Assembly (NCBI RefSeq): GCF_945859825.1 | Contig: NZ_CAMAPC010000016.1 | Span: 39,254-103,253, forward strand | DNA from: Pseudoalteromonas holothuriae | GTDB taxonomy: Bacteria; Pseudomonadota; Gammaproteobacteria; Enterobacterales; Alteromonadaceae | Direction: 5' to 3' | Length of the DNA stretch: 64,000 bases | Notes under the pieces: model-generated | The model's input: only the letters and a program-made list of their open reading frames with translations | What the model was told of the DNA's origin: nothing | The model's database searches: none | In this document: piece after piece, positions 59,144 through 64,000 of the stretch | Layout: each line of letters opens with the position of its first letter | How positions within the stretch are numbered: the first letter of the stretch is position 1 | Program-made: the position numbers and the translations under genes

Positions 59144-61333
59144 ATGAAACCTATGTATAGGAATAGCGCGCTTGCTTTGCTTATTGGCACAAGCATAGCC
59201 TGCGGCTCAGCATATGCTGCTGATGCTTACAGTTGGAACAATGTCGCACCAGTTAAAACGCCAACGGCGAGCAATAATAATGGTAAAACAGTTTATTTTG
59301 ATGTATCGCACGGTGGTGTTGAAGGTAATGCTGATTGGGTAATTGATGGTGCATTTTCTGATTTTGCAGATGCTTTAGTACAAGAAGGTTATACGGTAAA
59401 AGAATACCGTGGTGTTGATTTAAACAATGATGGCCGCATTCGCTTTTTTGACGACCGTGTTAATGGCGCAAATCAAAATGAAGCAATCATTACTTATAAC
59501 GCCATTAAAGATGCAGATGTGTTTGTATTGGCTGAAACTAACCGCCCTTTTACGTTAAGCGAACAAGCGGCGCTTGAGCAGTTTGTTGCTGCGGGTAAAG
59601 GTATTTTCTTTGTGGCAGATCACTATGATGCTGACCGTAACTTAAATACTTGGGATGCAACAGAAGTATTTAATGGCTATAACCGCTCAGATTTAAGTAA
59701 ATACAACATGGGTGGCGCTTATGGTGATTGGCGTAACCCTAAAAGTGCTAATGCGGGCTGGTTAGTTGAAAACTTTGGTATTCGCTTTCGCTTTAACGGA
59801 GTAGATTACAAGCAAGGTGTGAGCGGCGTTGTTGCGAGCAATAAAACTGAAGGGATCACCCAAGGTGTGCAGCCAATTTTAATGGCGGCAGGTGCGACTT
59901 TAGCAGTTGTTGACCCACAAAAAGCAAAAGGCTTGGTGTACTTCTCTGAGTCTGACACCCCGGTAAAATGGCGACATGCAAAAGACCAAGGTTTATACTT
60001 TGGCGGTGCAGCAGAGGGCCCTTATGCCGCGATTGCAAAGTCGGGTGCAGGTAAAGCGGCATTCATTGGCGACTCATCACCCATTGAAGACGCAACCCCT
60101 AAATATCGCCGTCAAGATAATGCCAATACTAAAAAAACTTATCCTGGATGGACTGATTCGGGAAATGCTGCGGTTTTAGCGGTAAATATTATAAATTGGC
60201 TAGCAACACCTGAGAGTTACCAGTATTTTGACGGTACAAATGGCCGAGTGAGTGGGGTTGCAACGCCAACGCCAATGGCAGTTCAAGAATACACAGATCC
60301 TAACAATGGTCAGCCTTGGGGCACGCCTGCAAGTGGCTTTAATGCGTGGGATACAGATACCTATAAAAACAACTCGTTTAATGCACCATATGGTGATGGG
60401 CAAACTAACCCAGACCCTGATCCAGACCCTACACCAACACCGGGTAATACTGTCTCTGTAGAGCAAGCGTTAGCAGCATCACAAGGCACTGAGCTGGTGG
60501 TTATTGGTAAAGTAACTGCGGCGGTAAATGGCATTTATGGTTTAGACTTAACCGACTTAAATAACCCTTCGAGCCACATTTATGTCAAGCTTGAAAGCGC
60601 TCAGCGCAGTGACTTTAACCCACAGTTAAACCCTAGTATTTTAAACCAGAATATCATTGTTACTGGTAAGCGTAATAGCTATATGGGCGAGCCGGGTTTA
60701 CGTTATGTAAGTGATATTCAAATTGCCCCTACGGCGCTTTCGGTAGAGCAAGCATTAGCAACCGCACAAGGCGAAAGTATTGAATTAACGGGACGTGTTA
60801 AATCTGCACTTAATAATATTTATGCATTGGTGTTAGAAGATAGCAATAACCCAAGTTTTACTATTAATGTGAAGCTTGAAAAATCTCAGCGCAGTGCATT
60901 TAGCCCACAATTAAACCCATCAATTTTAGATGCTCAGTTACTTATCAAAGGTGTTCGAGATAGTTACATGAGTGCACCGGGTGTACGTCAAGTAAACTCT
61001 ATTGAAGTACTTGATGGCAGTGGAAGTACACAGCCAGACCCAAATGGCGATTTATCTGTCAGCGATGTATTGGCAATGAACAATGGCCAAGCCGTGGTTG
61101 TTGCTGGGGTTATCACCTCGGCAATTAACGGCAAATATGCATTAGTACTAAGTGATGATAATAATGGCTCTGATACGCTGTACATTAAGCTTGAGTCATC
61201 GCAACGAGGTGCATTTAGCCCGCAATTAAACCCAAGTGTTGTAGGTAAGCGTTTGCGTGTTGAAGGCATTAAGAATGATTATATGAGTCATGCTGGTGTG
61301 CGCAACGTAAGCAAATTAACTTTACTTGATTAA
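59144..61333 (+). CDS. Secreted protein with GATase-like domain and three OB-fold (DUF6359-like) repeats
   Basis: 729 aa from ATG 59144 (GGGAAC ribosome site; earlier TTG/ATG starts lack one). The signal peptide ends SAYAA. Residues about 45-390 form a glutamine-amidotransferase-like domain (VYFDVSHGGVEGNADWVI, GIFFVADHYDADRN, AAFIGDSSPIED). A Pro/Asp linker (PDPDPDPTPTPG) follows. Then come three tandem repeats of about 80 residues, each starting (S/T)VEQALA or SVSDVLA and containing YVKLESAQRS-type and NPQLNPSIL motifs. They look like DUF6359 OB-folds found in secreted nucleases. The activity of the first domain is unknown. Confidence 0.78.
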   Translation: MKPMYRNSALALLIGTSIACGSAYAADAYSWNNVAPVKTPTASNNNGKTVYFDVSHGGVEGNADWVIDGAFSDFADALVQEGYTVKEYRGVDLNNDGRIRFFDDRVNGANQNEAIITYNAIKDADVFVLAETNRPFTLSEQAALEQFVAAGKGIFFVADHYDADRNLNTWDATEVFNGYNRSDLSKYNMGGAYGDWRNPKSANAGWLVENFGIRFRFNGVDYKQGVSGVVASNKTEGITQGVQPILMAAGATLAVVDPQKAKGLVYFSESDTPVKWRHAKDQGLYFGGAAEGPYAAIAKSGAGKAAFIGDSSPIEDATPKYRRQDNANTKKTYPGWTDSGNAAVLAVNIINWLATPESYQYFDGTNGRVSGVATPTPMAVQEYTDPNNGQPWGTPASGFNAWDTDTYKNNSFNAPYGDGQTNPDPDPDPTPTPGNTVSVEQALAASQGTELVVIGKVTAAVNGIYGLDLTDLNNPSSHIYVKLESAQRSDFNPQLNPSILNQNIIVTGKRNSYMGEPGLRYVSDIQIAPTALSVEQALATAQGESIELTGRVKSALNNIYALVLEDSNNPSFTINVKLEKSQRSAFSPQLNPSILDAQLLIKGVRDSYMSAPGVRQVNSIEVLDGSGSTQPDPNGDLSVSDVLAMNNGQAVVVAGVITSAINGKYALVLSDDNNGSDTLYIKLESSQRGAFSPQLNPSVVGKRLRVEGIKNDYMSHAGVRNVSKLTLLD

Positions 61334-61352
61334 CGGTTGAACTAGGAAAATT

Positions 61353-61376
61353 AAAGGGCCGGATGGCCCTTTTTTA
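61353..61376 (+). terminator. Terminator between convergent genes
   Basis: AAAGGGCC-ggat-GGCCCTTT (8-bp stem) followed by a T run, 20 bases after the upstream stop codon. The convergent hydrolase gene ends inside it. Confidence 0.92.
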
Positions 61377-62126
61377 GTTTATGGCTTTTAAGGTGCTACA
61401 TGTTGCACCTTTAATATGCTTTTCAACTAACAATGTAATACGGCTTTTAAGCCAATCAGGGCCGTAATCACTCATATCGTTGTGTTTAGACTGAGCTATT
61501 TTTACCACGCAGCTGCCTTGGCTTTTTTGTTCTTGCTCGGTTGGTAAAACCCCCAAGTCAGCAGCAAAGTCGCTAGCACGAATAGACAGCACGCGAATGT
61601 TTTTGGCTCTAGGTAATGGTACTCTGCGGTGATCGAGGGTAATAATATCGCTGATAAAAGTAACGCCTTGGCTTGCTAGTAGTGATGATATGTCACCGCC
61701 ATTAGAGTGTCCAAGTAGCATTAGCTTGTTAAAGTCGTAATTTGGATAGCGCTTTGCTAAATGCTCACGTACCACTTGAACTGTTTTTGCGCCGCGTTGC
61801 CAGTTTTCTTGTCGAGTTTCGAACAAGTTGCCAGAGATAGATAATGGTGGATCGCTGGGGAGTTCATGACCAATCGCGACACTTAGGTATCCTAGCTCAT
61901 TAAGCTTATTAGAAATGAATTGGTACTTTGTATGTTCAACGCCATACCCTGCATTTATAAAAGCGACACTACACTGTTTACCGGTGGTACATGCTTGGTG
62001 TTTTATTGGTTGAGATACTGCGATGGGGATCTGACGTTGACGCTTGTCATCATTTATTGTGGTGATTGCAAAGCTATTCATACTTGCTGCCAGCAAAGCC
62101 AAGGCACTAACTAATGTGGTGCGCAT
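61374..62126 (-). CDS. Exported alpha/beta hydrolase
   Basis: 250 aa from ATG 62126 (a start 10 codons upstream is possible, but MRTTLVSALALLAASM gives a proper signal peptide). The nucleophile elbow LMLLGHSNGGDISSLL has Ser near residue 135. VAFINAGYGVEHTKYQF corresponds to the oxyanion region. The catalytic His may be in SKHNDMSDYG near 217. It resembles secreted esterase-like proteins; the substrate is not known. It stands alone. Confidence 0.75.
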   Translation of the reverse strand: MRTTLVSALALLAASMNSFAITTINDDKRQRQIPIAVSQPIKHQACTTGKQCSVAFINAGYGVEHTKYQFISNKLNELGYLSVAIGHELPSDPPLSISGNLFETRQENWQRGAKTVQVVREHLAKRYPNYDFNKLMLLGHSNGGDISSLLASQGVTFISDIITLDHRRVPLPRAKNIRVLSIRASDFAADLGVLPTEQEQKSQGSCVVKIAQSKHNDMSDYGPDWLKSRITLLVEKHIKGATCSTLKAIN

Positions 62127-62319
62127 ATCGCTGCTTCTTTTTATTATTTTCATCAATTTTGGTCAGCAAGTATAATGAAAAAATGCCTTAATCTCAGGGT
62201 AATTGGTTGAAATGTATTTATCTTTTTCTCGACCTTAGCTTTTGTTTAACTTAACCTCAAGTTTGGATAAATGTTATATTTTGCAATATAAGCGCTGCAT
62301 AACGAATAAGGAATTTACT

Positions 62320-62943
62320 GTGAGTCTCTCTACTTTACTACTTTTTATACCAGCCTGTTTTGCCTTGAATCTGGCTCCTGGACCAAACAATTTGTTAGCA
62401 TTTAATAATGCGCAGCGTTATGGCTTTAGTAGTGCAATAGTTGGGGGCTTTGGGCGGCTACTGGCATTTGTGATTATGATAACGTTGGCTGCAAGTGGAT
62501 TGGCTGTGGTGCTACTTACCTCACAATGGCTATTTTTTGCGATAAAATTATTAGGTGCTGGTTACTTATTTTGGCTGGCAATAAAGCTTTGGCGCGCGCC
62601 AGTTCACACCGCTTTATCAAGTCAATTTTTGCAGGCTTCTAAGTTTCAACTAGCCAAGCAAGAGTGTTTGCTTGCACTGGGTAATCCTAAAGCTATTTTG
62701 ATATTTACGGCATTTTTACCGCAATTTATTGAGCCATCTAAAGCGGTGGGGGAGCAGTTTGTACAGTTAGGGGGCTTATTTTTATTACTAGAATTAATTG
62801 CCGTTAGTATGTATGCAGCAATGGGGGCATTTTTGCAAAATTGGTTTAAGCGCACCTCTGTTATGCAGTATTTTAATCGCGGTTGTGCAACGCTCATTGC
62901 AGCACTGGGCATTGGTATGTTACTTGATGCAAAAACGCGCTAA
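62320..62943 (+). CDS. LysE/RhtB-family amino-acid exporter
   Basis: 207 aa starting at GTG 62320, which has AAGGA 8 bases upstream; the longer open frame to 62242 lacks a site. Signature ALNLAPGPNNLLAFNNA near residue 14 and ALGNPKAILIFTAFLPQF near 123 are typical. Six helices are visible. It is a general exporter of amino acids or analogues, separate from the diaminopropionate cluster. Confidence 0.88.
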   Translation: MSLSTLLLFIPACFALNLAPGPNNLLAFNNAQRYGFSSAIVGGFGRLLAFVIMITLAASGLAVVLLTSQWLFFAIKLLGAGYLFWLAIKLWRAPVHTALSSQFLQASKFQLAKQECLLALGNPKAILIFTAFLPQFIEPSKAVGEQFVQLGGLFLLLELIAVSMYAAMGAFLQNWFKRTSVMQYFNRGCATLIAALGIGMLLDAKTR

Positions 62944-63275
62944 CTATTTATTATAAAAGCTAAATTAGCACTTCTTGATATTTTTATCGTGACGATAAGA
63001 ATATTTCCCAGCACCTTTGGGTACTATTTTGTACTCTACGCCTCTTTAATGTTTATTCGCTACGAGTCTAAGCCTGCGTAAAGCGAGGTCACACTGTGGC
63101 GCTTGCAACCGTAAACAATTTAACTGGGTTAACAGGTTTTGGTTTTCATATCGTGGAAGTTGGGCGAGAGTCGACCAAATCTCATAAGCATTACCACAAA
63201 GACGAGTGTGTATGTGCTTGAAGATCAAGCTATGCTGTTACCAATACATCCAAAACTAATTTAAAAGAACTGATC
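62944..63275. other. Intergenic region, nothing recognised
   Basis: 332 bp between the LysE-type exporter and the deaminase gene. It contains a minus-strand open frame of 60 codons (63046-63228) without ribosome site or recognisable motif, not called. No clear terminator. Confidence 0.45.
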
Positions 63276-63857
63276 ATGGCCATATTAACAAAACGTGCGC
63301 AAATTTGTGATGAGGCGCTAGAGGCAGTTGCTCATATGCCAACCCGCAGTTTGCCAACTTTAATGGGCGGGGAATTTGGTAGTAGTTTGAGTGATGCTGA
63401 TTTTATGCGCATAGCGGTGCTACTGGCACAAAAAAGCTATCAAGAGGGAGGTTGCCCAATTGGCGCTGTGATAGTAGATAACTTAACAAAAAGCATTGTA
63501 GGTAAAGGCCACAATACCCTAGTACAAGAAGATCACCCTTATAACCATGGTGAAACCTCGGCCATTCGCGATGCTGGGCGAATCGACTTTAGTAAAACCA
63601 CCTTGTATACCAGTTTAAGCCCCTGTGATGTATGCGCCACTTTGTTGTACATGCGCGGGTTTAGTAAAGTTGTGGTGGGGGATGTAACCAATGCCTCTGG
63701 CAACGAAAGCTTACTACAAGAAAAAGGTGTTGAGGTTGAGATACTTGAAGATTCAGTAGGAATTGCACAGTATGCCAAATTTAGAGAAGAAAAACCCGAT
63801 CAAGACTTAGAAGATTGGCAAGGTGTGAGCGCGGTGAAAAATTCTAGGGTGCTTTAA
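63276..63857 (+). CDS. Cytidine/cytosine deaminase-family protein
   Basis: 193 aa. The zinc site is HGETSAI (H-x-E near residues 91-93) with SPCDVCATLLYMRGF (C-x2-C near 117-120), the arrangement of yeast cytosine deaminase and guanine/nucleoside deaminases. GGCPIGAVIVDN near 57 is the usual substrate loop. About 40 residues N-terminal to the domain are additional. The exact base or nucleoside substrate is not predictable. Confidence 0.85.
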   Translation: MAILTKRAQICDEALEAVAHMPTRSLPTLMGGEFGSSLSDADFMRIAVLLAQKSYQEGGCPIGAVIVDNLTKSIVGKGHNTLVQEDHPYNHGETSAIRDAGRIDFSKTTLYTSLSPCDVCATLLYMRGFSKVVVGDVTNASGNESLLQEKGVEVEILEDSVGIAQYAKFREEKPDQDLEDWQGVSAVKNSRVL

Positions 63858-63887
63858 TAATTCACTGTCATAACTTTAAGTGTATTA

Positions 63888-64000
63888 GTTCAGACAAGAT
63901 CTGACACATCAACTTGAAAAAGTGAGAGTTACCCGTTTTGATAAAAGGTGTCGAATCTTTAAATCAAAACATATAAGAGGTAACTCTCATGCTACATACT
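63888..64000 (+). mobile_element. Left end of a probable insertion sequence with transposase start (truncated by window edge)
   Basis: The sequence from about 63888 (TTCAGACAAGATCTGACAC, with CAGA/TCTG symmetry) looks like an IS terminus. ATG 63989 has AAGAGG 8 bases upstream and starts a frame that runs off the window after MLHT. The segment TGAGAGTTACC (63923-63933) is the exact complement of GGTAACTCTCA (63979-63989), which covers the end of the ribosome site and the start codon. IS10 and IS50 use such hairpins to block translation from read-through transcripts. The IS family cannot be fixed from 113 bp. Confidence 0.5.

Noticed and set aside
63046..63228. 60-codon minus-strand open frame
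   Set aside because: No motif, no ribosome site, not linked to neighbours; a decayed gene is possible but cannot be supported.

Overview
The window looks like chromosomal DNA of a marine gammaproteobacterium of the Pseudoalteromonas / Alteromonadales type. This is an inference from AT-leaning base composition, protein flavour (very Gln-rich SbcC, YeeN-type YebC protein, sigma-54 regulated ABC efflux operon) and a complete type I-F CRISPR-Cas locus; no rRNA or tRNA gene is present to confirm it.

Layout. 1-8.4 kb: housekeeping and stress genes (a partial collagen-like/PhoX-like lipoprotein, lipocalin, YaiI, a CheY-like regulator, and an sbcD-sbcC-methyltransferase operon). 8.8-13.7 kb: HAD phosphatase, YebC/YeeN protein, cupin, PxpA and an exported GH3 hexosaminidase. 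13.8-21.2 kb: one minus-strand operon encoding an HlyD-type adaptor, an ABC ATPase, a MacB/FtsX permease, an NtrC-type regulator and its histidine kinase. A sigma-54 promoter and two helically phased 16-bp dyads sit directly upstream, so the operon probably controls its own expression.

21.7-25.7 kb: an AT-rich five-gene plus-strand cluster encoding a formyltransferase, a LysE exporter, a ParB-fold (SbnI/SerK-like) serine kinase, an SbnA-like synthase and an SbnB-like dehydrogenase. The last three are the known route serine -> O-phosphoserine -> ACEGA -> L-2,3-diaminopropionate. No siderophore synthetase or NRPS adjoins them; a formyltransferase and an amino-acid exporter do. I read this as a stand-alone system that makes and secretes a (formylated) diaminopropionate. 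It is the best candidate here for an undescribed system.

25.8-31.2 kb: DoxX and an AraC/GyrI regulator, a betaine-type binding protein, a tandem array of about 126-bp palindromic (REP-like) units, and a LAS-type peptidase with an unknown secreted partner. 31.9-45.9 kb: the type I-F locus (cas1, cas2-3, csy1, csy2, csy3, cas6f), a leader with nested dyads, a 73-repeat array, then an unusual trailer in which CRISPR repeats alternate with REP-like modules and enclose a second 7-repeat array. One spacer matches the anatomy of a tRNA-Thr(UGU) and one pair of spacers occurs twice.

46-64 kb: an ABC-F protein preceded by two short coupled upstream ORFs, a beta-solenoid lipoprotein, a Cache hybrid histidine kinase, a GH25 muramidase overlapping a membrane protein gene, a 257-bp MITE, a DJ-1 family protein, an orphan type II thioesterase, a 2',3'-cyclic nucleotidase, a secreted three-repeat OB-fold protein, an alpha/beta hydrolase, a second LysE exporter and a deaminase. 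The right edge appears to be the start of an insertion sequence whose transposase start lies in an 11-bp inverted repeat.
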